From the NCBI RefSeq assembly GCF_023073315.1, contig NZ_JADPJH010000028.1:159593-223592 (forward strand): 64,000 bases of DNA, written 5' to 3'. This DNA is from Bradyrhizobium sp. 1. Its GTDB lineage: Bacteria; Pseudomonadota; Alphaproteobacteria; Rhizobiales; Xanthobacteraceae. Positions 26,007 to 35,094 of this stretch are shown in pieces. The notes under the pieces are model-generated. The model searched no databases, was not told the origin of the DNA, and saw nothing but the letters and a program-made list of their open reading frames with translations. Position 1 is the stretch's first letter. Each line of letters starts with the position of its first letter. The translations under genes were made by a program, and so were the position numbers.

Positions 26007-26693
26007 TCATTTCCTTCCAAGAATTGCTCTGACCAGGTTGACCACGAACGCGCCGATCGAGCCTTTCGACGGGTTCCTCAATGAAGGCCTCGCGGAATCG
26101 CCGATCGCAGGGCTCTTTGCGATCTTCGCTCCCGCAAAACTGATGTCAGGATCCAGCTCCGTCAGCGCGATCATCAGCGCTGCGCATCCCAGTTGCGGAT
26201 CGACCTTGCCCGGATCGTAAACGCCGTCCCGCACGTACTTCCCGGCGCGGTACTGGTTGGTGCCCGACCAGAGATAAGGCGACGGTACGCCACGGGCGGC
26301 GTAACCAATGCCGTTGTAGGTCTCGAGCGCGGTCAGTGCCGCGGCAACCGACCAGTCCCTGTGGCGCGCGAGGAAGGGCGGGCACTTGACCAAGGCGTCG
26401 ATGGCAGCGTCCTCCCATGAAGTGAACGGGCCCCGTCCAGCCGGCACGTGAACCGACACGCGATTCCAGGGGTCCCCCTGGGCTAGGGATGCCCTCCAAT
26501 CCTGGGAAGATTCCCGCTCGTGAATGACCGCAATCGCCGGCCAGGGAACGCCCGTCTCCCGCTCGACGGCCTGGTATCGCTGCCTAGCCCTGTAAAGGCG
26601 CAGAGCAACGTTTGCGGCCTCGGCTTTCCGGGTCGGCTTGGCATTCGCCCAGCGCTTCACATTCGCCGCAGTGAGGGCGTTCAGGTCTACCAT
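26007..26693 (-). CDS. Phage endolysin, lysozyme-like
   Basis: This 228-residue protein has the lysozyme-like active-site region WPAIAVIHERESSQDW (Glu59 and Glu61) followed by QGDPWNRVSVHVP and the ETYNGIGYAARG segment. Related rhizobial phage endolysins cleave the glycan strands of peptidoglycan. A hydrophobic tail (IGAFVVNLVRAILG) might anchor it. It is the first gene of the lysis module. Confidence 0.78.
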   Translation of the reverse strand: MVDLNALTAANVKRWANAKPTRKAEAANVALRLYRARQRYQAVERETGVPWPAIAVIHERESSQDWRASLAQGDPWNRVSVHVPAGRGPFTSWEDAAIDALVKCPPFLARHRDWSVAAALTALETYNGIGYAARGVPSPYLWSGTNQYRAGKYVRDGVYDPGKVDPQLGCAALMIALTELDPDISFAGAKIAKSPAIGDSARPSLRNPSKGSIGAFVVNLVRAILGRK

Positions 26694-26733
26694 GGGTTGA
26701 CTCGGTTGGGGGTTGTAGTAGTAGCCTCAAGTC

Positions 26734-27459
26734 ATGCTCGAGGATGTTCATTTTCTAGTTCGATGCCTGCGCTACAGGCTGAGAACCGAAAGCCTGCAGC
26801 TCAAGACCCTTCTGGAGTTGCGACTGACCGGCGCCACCGTCCTAGACATTGGCGCCAACAAAGGTATTTACTCGTATTGGCTAACTAAGGCCGTCGGCCC
26901 AGGCGGCCGCGTTCTCGCAATCGAACCTCAGCCGGAGATGGCCGAATATATTCGTCAGCGCCGACTTGGACCAAATGTCGAGATAGTAAATCTTGCTTTG
27001 TCCGACGCAGACGGCGTTTCTCAGCTGTCAAGAAAGCGTCCCGGGGATGGGAGTGCCTCGCTGTCCAGGAACATCGGCAGTTCAATACCCGTTAAACTCG
27101 CGAAACTAGATGATATCGGACCAGTTTCAAATTTGAAGTTCATCAAGTGCGATGTCGAAGGGCATGAACTGCGGGTTTTTCGTGGTGGAGAACATCTAAT
27201 TCGTAAGTTCTCTCCAGTTATCCAGTTCGAGAGCACGCCGGGAGAAATTGACCCGTTGCTAGAATTCTTCAGCAGTCTAGGATATTTGGGGATCATGTTT
27301 CTTGGGAAGGCATACGCACGGATAGAAGAAATCTCAAGCACTCCTCATCCCAAGTTTGGAATGAGCGGGCACCGAGATTTTCTCTTTTTCCCAAAAGCCG
27401 CGATCGGATCGATCATCCCGCAAGATCATCAAATGACGCGGTGGCACACAGATCTCTAA
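26734..27459 (+). CDS. FkbM-family SAM-dependent methyltransferase
   Basis: This 241-residue protein has the SAM-binding motif TVLDIGANKGIYSYWL at about residues 35-50, IEPQPEMAEYI after the second strand and the FkbM signature LKFIKCDVEGHELRVFRGG. FkbM enzymes methylate hydroxyls of glycans or natural products. It stands alone on the plus strand among minus-strand phage genes, has a lower GC content than its neighbours, and its stop overlaps the tail-fibre stop by four bases. A TTGACT at 26,697 may belong to its own promoter. It may be phage cargo modifying surface sugars or a virion-linked glycan. Confidence 0.82.
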   Translation: MLEDVHFLVRCLRYRLRTESLQLKTLLELRLTGATVLDIGANKGIYSYWLTKAVGPGGRVLAIEPQPEMAEYIRQRRLGPNVEIVNLALSDADGVSQLSRKRPGDGSASLSRNIGSSIPVKLAKLDDIGPVSNLKFIKCDVEGHELRVFRGGEHLIRKFSPVIQFESTPGEIDPLLEFFSSLGYLGIMFLGKAYARIEEISSTPHPKFGMSGHRDFLFFPKAAIGSIIPQDHQMTRWHTDL

Positions 27460-28451
27460 ATAATCCGCAGCAGCTTATTCGCGATGATTGTCGGTTGCGT
27501 ATTGTTATGGGCGTTACCACTACCCGCTGCGACGTTGTTGATCGTGATGCCTGTGGTCGCCGATCCCGTATTTTGTGAGGAATAAGTGGCAAACGGCGTA
27601 TTACCGCCCGACGCAGGCTTTTGTTCGCCTGGCTCCGCGCGCTGATACGAGTGCACATGTCCAGGATCGTTCAACGTATTCAAATGCGCATGTGAGGCCA
27701 GTTGCGCTATTGTCAACACATGGCTCTCTGCCCCGCCCGTCGCGCCAAGACTAGTCGCGTTGCCGCCGAAATATGACGGTGTAAGACGACTGGACGCAGA
27801 GCCGCCCATGTCATCTTTGCCGGCGACGACTCGTCCGCGGAGATCCGGAATGTTGAAAGTGGCCGAACCGTCTCCGGTGCCATAGGTCGTCGAGAGCAGC
27901 GAGAACAAGATCGAATAGGTCGTTCGTGAGATCGCCTGCCCATACGCCAGAACAAACGAACTGTTCGGCGCCGTCGAGCCCCAAAAATCAACACTTGACC
28001 CGACCGGGATGGAGTACGGATTGCCATAGAAGCTCTGAAGATAGAACGCGGCGGCAACATTGTTGTAAATCGCAACATAGGGCGTCCCCTGAATAAGCAC
28101 ACCGGCCGGCAGATCGACGCCGGGACTTGCCTGGATCGGCTTGGCTCCGAGCCCGTCCACGTTCAAGGTCACCGGGCCCGCCCCGTTCGTCACGTTCATT
28201 GTGAACGCAACGACCTTGGCGTGCAGGTTGGCGAGGCTGTCGAAAACTTGGTTAGTTGCGAGTGTCAGGGCAGTAGATGTCCCGCCAGTTCCGAGATATC
28301 CTGAAATATCGTCCCGATACTTCGCAATCGCCGCCATCATGCCGCGCGCTGAATCGTTGACGCTCGAAGGCGACTGCCCCTCCGCCCAGTTGATCGTCGA
28401 ATCCGCCGTCGCATCGGCGGACGCTATTTGAGACCACTTATAAAGAGTCAT
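27456..28451 (-). CDS. Tail fibre protein with phage tail collar domain
   Basis: This 331-residue protein opens MTLYKWSQIASADATADSTINWAEGQ style, typical of siphon/podovirus fibre N-termini, and has a collar domain from about residue 145 (GSSVDFWGSTAPNSSFVLAY, IPDLRGRVVAGKDDMG, SHAH). The C-terminus is Asn/Gly/Thr-rich. It probably forms a receptor-binding or short tail fibre. It is the last tail gene before the methyltransferase and lysis genes. Confidence 0.82.
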   Translation of the reverse strand: MTLYKWSQIASADATADSTINWAEGQSPSSVNDSARGMMAAIAKYRDDISGYLGTGGTSTALTLATNQVFDSLANLHAKVVAFTMNVTNGAGPVTLNVDGLGAKPIQASPGVDLPAGVLIQGTPYVAIYNNVAAAFYLQSFYGNPYSIPVGSSVDFWGSTAPNSSFVLAYGQAISRTTYSILFSLLSTTYGTGDGSATFNIPDLRGRVVAGKDDMGGSASSRLTPSYFGGNATSLGATGGAESHVLTIAQLASHAHLNTLNDPGHVHSYQRAEPGEQKPASGGNTPFATYSSQNTGSATTGITINNVAAGSGNAHNNTQPTIIANKLLRII

Positions 28452-28526
28452 CCTGCATCCTTGATGTGAAGAGGCGGCGTCATGGGCCGCTCTCGTATGT
28501 TTTCGAGGAATCGGTGCTGCGGACCG

Positions 28527-28748
28527 TCAATCCTGCGCCTTCGCGTCTCCGCCGCATAACTCGATGTACTGCGCACAGCGACACGACGGCACTCGCGCTG
28601 TCAGGAGGTTGCGGATCACGCCTGCCGGGACGCCGGGGTTCTCGCTTGCGATCCTGTCCACGCGTGCGTCGATGATGCCGTCGATCTCGGCGCGCAGCTC
28701 CTCGATGCGCTCTTCAATCCTTGTCACGCGTGGTTGCTTCATTGCCAT
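28527..28748 (-). CDS. Small phage protein with N-terminal coiled coil
   Basis: This 73-residue protein has a charged helix (RIEERIEELRAEIDGI) and a C-terminal segment with two Cys residues (CRCAQYIELC). It overlaps the 3' end of the preceding gene by 35 bases. No family was recognised. Confidence 0.55.
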   Translation of the reverse strand: MAMKQPRVTRIEERIEELRAEIDGIIDARVDRIASENPGVPAGVIRNLLTARVPSCRCAQYIELCGGDAKAQD

Positions 28749-29202
28749 TGGTCTTTTCGTCCTTCGTTTGAGCCTCGAGTGCTGCCAGCTTCTGGCGGGC
28801 CGACGCAGCTTCGTTCTGCGCACGTCGCAGTGCGCGCTCCCGTTGAGCTTCATGCGCGGCGAGGTGAACCTTGATGTCGTAGGGTAGCTCGTCGAACCGT
28901 TGCTTGAAGAGGCCCGGCCACGACCGTGGCGGCGGGATGGCTGCAATCGCGCTCATCGCGCTTGCGGCAGCGCCACCCAGGGTCGGATCGGCAAGGCCCA
29001 GTGATACGTGCAGCCGCGATATGTCCTTGACGGCTGGCCAGAGCCGATCCATGCCAAGCGCCGCACAGTCGGTCACGAAACGTGCCACGGACGCGGGTGT
29101 CGCCGGACAGGCGGGAACACCGCTCAACTCACACCATTTGACGAACATCGGCGCATCGCGCCGTCGCGCCTGCGCGAGCGCCGTCAGCAGCGGATGGGTC
29201 AT
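28714..29202 (-). CDS. Hypothetical phage protein with C-terminal coiled coil
   Basis: This 162-residue protein has an N-terminal globular part (APMFVKWCELSGVPACPATPA) that resembles integrase-type arm folds only weakly, and a long Ala/Arg/Glu-rich helix near the end. It starts in a four-base overlap with the preceding gene. Its function is unknown; the position suggests a tail or virion role. Confidence 0.6.
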   Translation of the reverse strand: MTHPLLTALAQARRRDAPMFVKWCELSGVPACPATPASVARFVTDCAALGMDRLWPAVKDISRLHVSLGLADPTLGGAAASAMSAIAAIPPPRSWPGLFKQRFDELPYDIKVHLAAHEAQRERALRRAQNEAASARQKLAALEAQTKDEKTNGNEATTRDKD

Positions 29203-29465
29203 CGCTTCGCCTTGCGCAACTCCTCGTGGAGGCTGCCCATGCGCCGGCGCAGATCGACCAGTTGAATACGCCTTCGCAGGTTGTGAGGACTCGAGTCGAT
29301 CTCGCCTCCCAGCTCGGCATCAAACCTCTCGAGTGCCGCCACGCGCTTCCTCAAGCCGTAGAGGGCGAAGTTCTCCTCGATCCGCTCCGCTGACATAGGT
29401 TCGCCGTAGAGATTTCCGGTTATGGAATCGGCGCGTTCAATGAAAGTCCTGTCGTCTTTGCTCAT
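29199..29465 (-). CDS. Small charged phage protein
   Basis: This 88-residue protein is rich in Arg and Glu, with a predicted helix around LRKRVAALERFDAEL. Its ATG overlaps the stop of the preceding frame (ATGA), and its stop overlaps the next start, so it sits in a translationally coupled series. No family was recognised. Confidence 0.55.
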   Translation of the reverse strand: MSKDDRTFIERADSITGNLYGEPMSAERIEENFALYGLRKRVAALERFDAELGGEIDSSPHNLRRRIQLVDLRRRMGSLHEELRKAKR

Positions 29466-29794
29466 GGTGCGCTTTCTTTCGTAAATCCAGTTTGATCGGC
29501 CGATCGGTACGTCGAGAAGATCGAGAGCGGCCATAGAACGGGAAGAATATTGGCGGTGCGATGCGCCGCTCTGGCTTGCTCGCCCCACGGCCCATGGCGC
29601 TTCCAGCGCTTGACGAGACCGGCCATTCCTGGCGCGGCTGCGGAAGAGACTTCATCGGCAGAGCAAACGGATTTGGATCGACGTACAGCTCGTTTTTGTC
29701 CCGGGTTGTCGGCGACAGCGCCGACGGCAGCTCGATTGAATCGGACGGCTCCGCCCCACACAGTCTCTATTCGGAGCCAGCGAAAAACCTTCAT
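29462..29794 (-). CDS. Hypothetical basic protein
   Basis: This 110-residue frame is basic and lacks recognisable motifs. The four-base overlap of its stop with the next start supports it as a gene; the absence of a clear ribosome site and the presence of opposing frames weaken the call. Confidence 0.4.
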   Translation of the reverse strand: MKVFRWLRIETVWGGAVRFNRAAVGAVADNPGQKRAVRRSKSVCSADEVSSAAAPGMAGLVKRWKRHGPWGEQARAAHRTANILPVLWPLSIFSTYRSADQTGFTKESAP

Positions 29795-29833
29795 CGCTTG
29801 TCATGCGGCGAAGGGCTGCTCGCGCAGACTCCC

Positions 29834-31030
29834 TCACCGGCGACCGTCTGTCCTCGCCTGATACAGCGCGACCGCGTCCTTGAGGTCGCCCGAGCTGGAA
29901 AGCCGCGCGCTCAACGTCCGCAGATCATGCTGATTGCGATCGCCTCGGCCCGTCGCCAAGCCTGGCCTCTGTACCGGCGGCATCGGTCTCGCCGTGACGG
30001 CGTCCCTCGCCTTCATCATCAACCGGTACTTTCCGGCGTCGTACATCATGCGCTGGAACGTCGCATTGCGCATTAGCGGCTCGCTGTCGAAGAGGCGCTG
30101 CAGTTCCTCCCGCTCGATGCCGCTCGCCTTTGCCGATGTCATGATCTCCTGCGCGACGGCTTGCCGGACGTCTCTCGTCTCGTCCTTGAGCAGGGTCTCC
30201 AACCGTTCGTCCTCTGCCTTTGCATAGCTCTGAAAGTTGCGCCGCGAGGCATCCGCCGCCCGCCGCAACTCCTCATTCTGCCGTGCGCGCAACTGCTCGC
30301 TGCCCGCGACGATCGCCTGGATGCGCGACAGCTTTGCGGGGTCCTGGTGCGCCATTTGCGCGAGGGCTTCCGGAAGCCGCTCCGGAGGCAGGGTGGCCAG
30401 TTCCGGAAACTGGCTGACAAAACTCGCTTGGGCGATCTGCATGGCCGCATCCAGTCCGTCGACATAGGTGCGCCGCGCGCTCTCGACCTCACCGACCTTT
30501 TCCTCGAGCGCCAGGCGCACCTGCGGGTGCTGCATGAGCTGACCGATATCGGGATCGAACCCGGCCGGACGTTTTCCATCATCGCCCATTGCATTTGACG
30601 GAGCTTCGGACTCCCCGTCACGCGGGCCGTTCTCCTCGGGCCTATCGAACCCGTAGAACTCAGCCGCATCGGGGTCGTCTGCGGCAACGTCCGCGCGCAG
30701 CGCATCGATCGTCGCGGCAAGCGCCTCCGAAGACCCGTTTTCGGCGATCCGCCTGTCACCGGCCGTTGCGCTCGCATAATCCCGGGCGGCACGCGCGAGG
30801 GTTACCGCCTCGTTTGCGGCAGCGGGCTTGCCCTCTGCATCGGTATATCGCCTGACGACCACTTCCGGATGCGCATCGGACCGCCGGTCGGCGGCATCAC
30901 GCAGGGATGCGCCGTCGCTTTCGATCGTCTGGCGTTCGCTCTCCCTGTCCGGATCTGGCATTTCCGCATAACCCGCATTGGCCAGGTCGAAAGTGGCCCC
31001 AGTCAGCTCTGCGTCGGTCTGTTCTGTCAT
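29834..31030 (-). CDS. Large helical virion-associated protein
   Basis: This 398-residue protein has an acidic, low-order first 130 residues and then a long helical region rich in Ala, Arg, Glu and Gln (QLRARQNEELRRAADASRRN). Such composition suits an internal virion or scaffold-type protein of a podovirus. GGAGG lies six bases before the ATG at 31,030, two bases after the preceding stop. Confidence 0.65.
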   Translation of the reverse strand: MTEQTDAELTGATFDLANAGYAEMPDPDRESERQTIESDGASLRDAADRRSDAHPEVVVRRYTDAEGKPAAANEAVTLARAARDYASATAGDRRIAENGSSEALAATIDALRADVAADDPDAAEFYGFDRPEENGPRDGESEAPSNAMGDDGKRPAGFDPDIGQLMQHPQVRLALEEKVGEVESARRTYVDGLDAAMQIAQASFVSQFPELATLPPERLPEALAQMAHQDPAKLSRIQAIVAGSEQLRARQNEELRRAADASRRNFQSYAKAEDERLETLLKDETRDVRQAVAQEIMTSAKASGIEREELQRLFDSEPLMRNATFQRMMYDAGKYRLMMKARDAVTARPMPPVQRPGLATGRGDRNQHDLRTLSARLSSSGDLKDAVALYQARTDGRR

Positions 31031-31032
31031 GT

Positions 31033-31896
31033 CTAGCCTCCCCACTTGCCCTTGAACGGAGTAAGCAGGCTGTTGATGCCGCCTGCAATCGTTGCAAACT
31101 GGTCAGCCCCGGACTTCTGCTGTGTCCCCGTCGTCGTGCTATTGCCTTGCTGTCCAAGCTGCGCGATAGGCACACCGATCTGCGCGAGCAGGCTTAACGC
31201 CTGCACGGGGATTCCTCGGCGCTGCGCTTCCTCCGCCAAGGTGGCGTTGGCACCATAGTTCTGAGCGTCGAGTGCCGATTGCGCTGCAGTTACGCCCTGG
31301 CCTCGATTGACAAGATCGCTCTGCTGCATCTGGGTCAGCGTGTTGGCCGTCGTGTTGCCGGCGTTATACAGCGCATTGGTGGCGGCAAGCTGGTTCGCCA
31401 CGTCTTGATTGTATTGCGCGGCGATCACCGGCGCCTCCGCCGCCGCGACGCCCCTCCCATAGGCCATCTGGTTGGCGCCGCTAAAGTCGCGGCCCGCGGC
31501 GGCGAACTGCGAGTTCACGTCATTGCCGACATCCGACCGGATTTGAGCAAGCTGCGCGGTCAGGGCCGGATTGTTGCCGACCATGCTGCCGTTTGCGTAT
31601 GGCGTCAGCCAGTTGCGGTAGGTCGCGAGGTTGTCCTGCACGTTGCCGGCCTGTGCCAAAGCTCCACCGCCATTCAACAGGGTTTGTGCGTAGCCTGCGA
31701 TCTGGCCTGTGTAGGGATTGCCCGCCGCAGCGTTGGTCTTCAGCGTGTCGAGCGCAGAACCCTCCGCTGACGTGAGCCCGGTGTTATTGAGTCCGGTGCT
31801 GATCTGGCCCAGCATTGTTTGCAGCGCCGGCTGTGCGGCGGCCCAGGGCGCTGTCTGCGATTGCTGGGTCTGTGTGGAGGTGGATTGTCCGCCCAT
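31033..31896 (-). CDS. Ala/Gln/Asn-rich internal virion or tail protein
   Basis: This 287-residue protein is dominated by Ala, Gln, Asn and Gly, with helical stretches such as AAAEAPVIAAQYNQDVANQ and no hydrophobic core typical of enzymes. The composition resembles podovirus ejection proteins. AGAAGGA precedes the ATG. It is followed directly by the large helical protein, as expected for an ejection module. Confidence 0.65.
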   Translation of the reverse strand: MGGQSTSTQTQQSQTAPWAAAQPALQTMLGQISTGLNNTGLTSAEGSALDTLKTNAAAGNPYTGQIAGYAQTLLNGGGALAQAGNVQDNLATYRNWLTPYANGSMVGNNPALTAQLAQIRSDVGNDVNSQFAAAGRDFSGANQMAYGRGVAAAEAPVIAAQYNQDVANQLAATNALYNAGNTTANTLTQMQQSDLVNRGQGVTAAQSALDAQNYGANATLAEEAQRRGIPVQALSLLAQIGVPIAQLGQQGNSTTTGTQQKSGADQFATIAGGINSLLTPFKGKWGG

Positions 31897-31982
31897 GGAC
31901 GATGTTCCTTCTGGGTTTGGTTATGTGTGATCTGCCGTTGCCGAAAGACTTGCAAACCGCATGGCAGCCTGCATCAACGCGC

Positions 31983-32438
31983 CTACGGCAAGCGCTTGTC
32001 GATGATTGCGTGGGTTTCTTCATATCCTTCAAGCAGGCGTGCCCAGCCTTTCCGGCCGAAAATGCGCACGCACCGGCATCCCTCCGCTTCGGCGTAGGCT
32101 TCAATACCGCGGATCAAAGATAGCCAGCGCGTCATGCCGGTGCCGGCGCAGGCCGTGATAACGCAGACCTTGCCTGCCTCCGTCTGCTGGAGGCTCGTCG
32201 ATGCGGCAGCCTCGACCACTGAGCCGTTCCAGGCGACCCAAAGCAGCGAGATACCAGCAAGAATATCACGCTCGATCGTAGCAAATGCTGACAACCCTGT
32301 CCTGACGATCGCCTGCTTGATGAGAGGAGCGACAGACGGCCAGATCTCGCGCACGTATTCCGGATCGATGCAGACCAGTTGCGTGTTGTCGCATCGATCC
32401 GGACAGAAAACGCGTGTGCGGGACATTTGACTACTCAT
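31983..32438 (-). CDS. GNAT-like phage structural-region protein
   Basis: This 151-residue protein has a GNAT-like pattern (ISLLWVAWNGSVVEAAAS, then AEAEGCRCVRIFGRKGWARLL). Similar proteins occur in the tail region of many phages and are annotated as acetyltransferase-like without proven activity. The ATG at 32,438 starts at the conserved region. Confidence 0.65.
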   Translation of the reverse strand: MSSQMSRTRVFCPDRCDNTQLVCIDPEYVREIWPSVAPLIKQAIVRTGLSAFATIERDILAGISLLWVAWNGSVVEAAASTSLQQTEAGKVCVITACAGTGMTRWLSLIRGIEAYAEAEGCRCVRIFGRKGWARLLEGYEETHAIIDKRLP

Positions 32439-32687
32439 GAGAAATCCCGAATGGGCCCCCGAGCGACGGCGTCGTTGCGCCACGGGATGCGACTAGGGAT
32501 CGCAAATAACGTAAGTCCCGGAGTTGTACCCTGCCATCAATGCATCGACCTCGGCTTGGCTGCTGGGGTAGGCCTCACTCCGGAGCCCTCTGCAGCTTCG
32601 CATGATCGAGCCATCTCAATACGCCGACTAGAGACGCGGTCGCTGACGTCGTATCGCGCTAGTTGGCCGTGGCGAGTGATGTGGTCC
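32439..32687. other. Intergenic stretch with a possible gene remnant
   Basis: This gap holds no confident gene. A 36-residue frame on the minus strand at 32,493-32,603 ends YPSSQAEVDALMAGYNSG plus a short tail and looks protein-like, perhaps the decayed end of a former gene. Opposite-strand frames here have no support. Confidence 0.3.
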
Positions 32688-33032
32688 TCACCCCTGCCCA
32701 TCGGCGGGATCGTCGTGCAGAGCGACCTGCAACGGCGCGATGCGCTGGCCAACTGCAATCTCGATGAGAAGCTTACCGTCCGCGCCCTCCCAGCACATGA
32801 TCCGGTTGATCAAGCGTGCAGCCAAATCCGCGATGGCGTAGTCGCCCCGCCATATGAGGCCCCATTTGGCGCTACGTGTAACCAACCCTTGCTGGAACTC
32901 CCAATTGCTCTTCTCAAGGAAGGGAACGACGAACGCTAAGAATCGTGCGTTGAACTCTGAGTTCTCATTTGCCGCAATTTCACCGGTCGGCATTAGTGGC
33001 GGGGCCTCGATGTCCGGATGCTGTTCGCTCAT
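32688..33032 (-). CDS. Hypothetical protein behind the possible effector pair
   Basis: This 114-residue protein contains FLEKSNWEFQQGLVTRS and IMCWEGADGKLLIEIAVG and ends in a charged tail. No family was recognised. It is 77 bases downstream of the possible partner gene and could be part of the same accessory insertion. Confidence 0.5.
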   Translation of the reverse strand: MSEQHPDIEAPPLMPTGEIAANENSEFNARFLAFVVPFLEKSNWEFQQGLVTRSAKWGLIWRGDYAIADLAARLINRIMCWEGADGKLLIEIAVGQRIAPLQVALHDDPADGQG

Positions 33033-33109
33033 TGGAATCTCGGATCAGACAAGAGACTAAGGTGCACCAAGCCAGGAGAGACTTTAAGCCAGGCCGATCT
33101 AGATCACCA

Positions 33110-33667
33110 TCACAGATCCTCGACCCGCCAGTTCACCCCATCGATCAGAGTCGTCGTACCCGCAGGGACTTCGGCCTTCGCTCGTTCGTACTCGCTCATC
33201 CGCCCAAGGTTCTTGAGGCACACTGCTCGGCTTAACCGAGCATCGTTGAGAAAGAATGCCTCGTTCGTCGCTAAGGATCGCTCTACCACCTCAAGATAGA
33301 CAGCCTCGGCTTCATGCCAGTATTTCTGTCTCCTTAGCTGATGGGCTGCCATATAAATGCCAGCAAGAGCCTGCCGCTGTGCGCTCGGACTCGATCCAAG
33401 CTGTTCAACTTTGGACCGTAGCGCCTCCTCCACTCCGACCAAACGAGGGATCTCGTCTCCGGATGCGCCGTCGCACTGCTCGCGAAGAAAGGCGGACGCT
33501 TCGTCGTACAGTCTGTCGAAAACCAAGGATACGAACTTCGCTGGAACTAGGGGCAATAAAACCATTTTGTACTTCGGTTGATCAACATCGCTCCATCCTA
33601 GTCTCTCCGTAGGATACTCACAATGCATCTCTCGCTTGTTGCGATCGCAGCCACATGCGCGATCCAT
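33110..33667 (-). CDS. Hypothetical helical protein, possible immunity partner
   Basis: This protein of up to 185 residues has a helical repeat-like middle (AGIYMAAHQLRRQKYWHEAE, then LSRAVCLKNLGRMSEYERAK) reminiscent of TPR pairs. It begins 15 bases after the stop of the large proline-rich protein and is probably cotranscribed with it. An immunity or chaperone role is inferred from this pairing only. The base composition is more AT-rich than the neighbouring virion genes. Confidence 0.5.
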   Translation of the reverse strand: MDRACGCDRNKREMHCEYPTERLGWSDVDQPKYKMVLLPLVPAKFVSLVFDRLYDEASAFLREQCDGASGDEIPRLVGVEEALRSKVEQLGSSPSAQRQALAGIYMAAHQLRRQKYWHEAEAVYLEVVERSLATNEAFFLNDARLSRAVCLKNLGRMSEYERAKAEVPAGTTTLIDGVNWRVEDL

Positions 33668-33682
33668 AAAGCGACCGCCTAA

Positions 33683-34930
33683 TCATCCCCTAAATCTCCA
33701 CTTGCCCGTTCGCTTAAATTCTTCAAATATTGCGTTTTCCTTGGCTTTCTTCGTGGCGCGCGCGTCTTTCTTCTGTTGGACGATTCGACGCCCAATCACC
33801 TTGGTTTCCTGTGGCGGCGGTGCCCTTTCGTATTCCTTACCGCCACAGTCTTCGCTGACAAATCCTGGCTTGCAGTCGTTGACATCCCAAGGCTCGTTGT
33901 TTGGCTTTTCGAACGGCCCTGTTGCATAGTCGCTCTTCCACCGCTTGATGATATCGCCAATGGTGCCGTTCACGAAGGCATCAACACAGACCTCATGGGC
34001 CCGGTCCCACTCCTTCCTGCATTGTTCGTCCGATTTGCGACCACCGCCTCCGCGGTTGCCGCCATAATTCCCTCCTCCTCTAAAGCCCGCCGAGGGCAAA
34101 TCAGTCGACTTCTTGTCTGGCTTTGCAGGCTCCGGCTCAGGTCGGCGCCGTAGAAATTCGGGAATGTCTGGGAAATCGTCAGGCAACGGAGTTCCAGGTG
34201 TTCTACGCGGCTTCTCCTCACCCGTTGGCTGCACTGAGTTCTCGCTTACAATTTGATCTCCTTCAGAGCCCTGGAAGCGAGTTAAGCGCCTGAAATCTGG
34301 ATCCACCTTTGCTTTGGGCTGCAATTCTTGATTGCTTGTCCCGGTTCGCCGTTCCTGTTCCTTGCCGAGAATCGGTGGACCGACGATCCAGGGAGGCTGA
34401 CCGCCGGGACGACGGGGCGGCTGTTCACGCGGAGGTTCGGAGAGTGAAGCACCATTCCATCCTTCGTTGTTTTCATTTGTCTGCTCATCGCCGCGCAGTT
34501 GGCCGCGCAACATCCACGGCATGAGCCTCGCTGCGGTCCAGAAGTCACGGGCGGACCGAGGAACGAGTCGTTCGAGGTGTGGATTTGGAATCTCGACGGG
34601 TTTCGTGGGACCGAGCGACTCAAATGGAAAGCGCCTTGGTCCGAAAGGAATCCGCGACAGTGGTCCGCGAGGACCAACCGCCGCGCCTCCCGGAGGCGAG
34701 AGCGCCTGCACCCACCATGGAATGCCTGGCGACGGTGAGACCAATCCGCCGAGCACTCCGCCTGAGGGCGTATAATCGCCGGCCGCCGCGTAGGCCTCAG
34801 ATGGTAGAGTATAGGCGGACTGCGATGTTTGGGCGCGCGGCTCTGATCGCGTCGGTTCGGACGGGCTGCTCTGCCCTCCATAGACTTGGAGGAACTGCTC
34901 GTACAGATTCCGGATATCGGGGGTGGCCAT
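33683..34930 (-). CDS. Proline-rich phage protein with Cys-rich C-terminal module, possible effector
   Basis: This 415-residue protein has a low-complexity Pro/Gly/Ser N-terminal half, a charged linker, a Gly-rich hinge (about 300-312) and a compact C-terminal module with four Cys: CRKEWDRAHEVC, then VNDCKPGFVSEDCGG. A Lys/Arg-rich helical tail follows. Polymorphic toxins often end in such a small Cys-containing module after a flexible linker, so an effector role is proposed; an ordinary minor virion protein is the alternative. The partner-like gene follows after 15 bases. Confidence 0.5.
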   Translation of the reverse strand: MATPDIRNLYEQFLQVYGGQSSPSEPTRSEPRAQTSQSAYTLPSEAYAAAGDYTPSGGVLGGLVSPSPGIPWWVQALSPPGGAAVGPRGPLSRIPFGPRRFPFESLGPTKPVEIPNPHLERLVPRSARDFWTAARLMPWMLRGQLRGDEQTNENNEGWNGASLSEPPREQPPRRPGGQPPWIVGPPILGKEQERRTGTSNQELQPKAKVDPDFRRLTRFQGSEGDQIVSENSVQPTGEEKPRRTPGTPLPDDFPDIPEFLRRRPEPEPAKPDKKSTDLPSAGFRGGGNYGGNRGGGGRKSDEQCRKEWDRAHEVCVDAFVNGTIGDIIKRWKSDYATGPFEKPNNEPWDVNDCKPGFVSEDCGGKEYERAPPPQETKVIGRRIVQQKKDARATKKAKENAIFEEFKRTGKWRFRG

Positions 34931-35094
34931 GGAAATCTCTCACGAAACTATTGTTGGAAATGCAGGGACAAAGTGTGCAGCACTATTCGATCCGCCCGCG
35001 TAGTAACGTCGCGTGCTCGGAGCGGCTCGATTTCTGAAGTGAAATGCTAGGTTGGCTTAGATCGGGGTCGGTCGCACGCTCGGTCGCCGCCGCC

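Noticed and set aside
32379..32939. 186-residue open frame on the plus strand
   Set aside because: It crosses the ends of two minus-strand genes, is opposite in direction to the phage transcripts and has no motif.
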